A stretch of DNA of 64,000 nt from assembly GCF_900099705.1 (NCBI RefSeq), contig NZ_LT629695.1, positions 1,054,001 to 1,118,000 of the forward strand, read 5' to 3'. The position numbers and the translations under genes are program-made. This DNA comes from Agrococcus jejuensis. Lineage in GTDB: Bacteria; Actinomycetota; Actinomycetes; Actinomycetales; Microbacteriaceae. Below the pieces are notes generated by a model. It was given only the letters and a program-made list of their open reading frames with translations, was not told the DNA's origin and searched no databases. Shown here in pieces: positions 57,696-64,000 of the stretch (position 1 is its first letter; each line of letters begins with the position of its first letter).

Positions 57696-57729
57696 CCGAA
57701 GGGCCGCGCCTCGCGGCACGGCCCTTCGG
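57696..57729 (-). terminator. Terminator of the rpoBC operon
   Basis: 11-bp stem CCGAAGGGCCG/CGGCCCTTCGG with a GC-rich 12-base inner part that can extend the hairpin, 15 bp past the rpoC stop. Confidence 0.85.
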
Positions 57730-57744
57730 GATGGATCGGTCAGA

Positions 57745-61632
<3,888 letters not shown>

Positions 61633-61669
61633 TGTTGTTCCCTTGGCTGAATCTTCGTAGCGGACCGGA

Positions 61670-64000
<2,331 letters not shown>

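Overview
The window is a very GC-rich actinobacterial chromosome segment. Gene content, overlapping ATGA/GTGA/TGATG starts and interspersed REP-like palindromes fit Micrococcales, probably Microbacteriaceae (inference). Nearly every gene is on the minus strand. The right end carries rpoC and most of rpoB; the middle left carries rpsL-rpsG-fusA-tuf. These two blocks usually lie close together in actinobacteria. Here they are separated by about 40 kb of surface, signalling and secretion genes.

Layout. 0.5-7.0 kb: histidine utilisation, with hutG and an IclR-type regulator on plus and hutH-hutU-hutI as an overlapping minus operon; a 14-bp palindrome lies between hutH and the regulator. 7.0-8.1 kb: a small lipoprotein and a GNAT acetyltransferase. 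8.1-12.8 kb: a deoxysugar/acylation operon (GDP-mannose 4,6-dehydratase, a second Gmd-like SDR, an RmlC-like epimerase, a membrane acyltransferase with SGNH-like tail). 12.9-17.5 kb: the str operon with a readable promoter. 17.7-18.2 kb: a second lipoprotein.

18.3-28.5 kb: the least familiar part. It holds three cassettes, each starting with a ~95-aa WXG-like helical protein, then a 384-558-aa protein with long helices and membrane segments (one with an alpha/beta-hydrolase tail), then two or more 117-255-aa accessory proteins. Between the cassettes sit two separate WXG100-like genes coding for identical proteins. Four of the five transcription units begin with the same promoter layout: an 18-bp palindrome close to ATGGGCAGTCCTGCCCAT, exactly 22 bp, then a TAGCGT or TAGCCT hexamer. 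The fifth keeps only the hexamer.

28.5-56.2 kb: one long minus-strand operon, read from 56.2 kb downward: two tandem ~2,050-aa Ig-like/FN3 surface proteins, MoxR ATPase, DUF58 protein, a transglutaminase-fold membrane protein without the usual catalytic Cys, RDD/FHA protein, PP2C phosphatase, FHA/zinc-ribbon protein, Ser/Thr kinase, FHA-HTH protein and a 1,528-aa EssC-like FtsK/SpoIIIE ATPase. It looks like a phospho-signalling cell-wall cluster joined to a type VII-like export motor, with the WXG cassettes as the likely cargo. EccB, EccD, EccE and mycosin genes are absent from the window. 56.3-57.6 kb: an acidic four-helix membrane protein beside rpoC. RpoB has Thr at the position equivalent to E. 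coli Arg529 in the rifampicin region.
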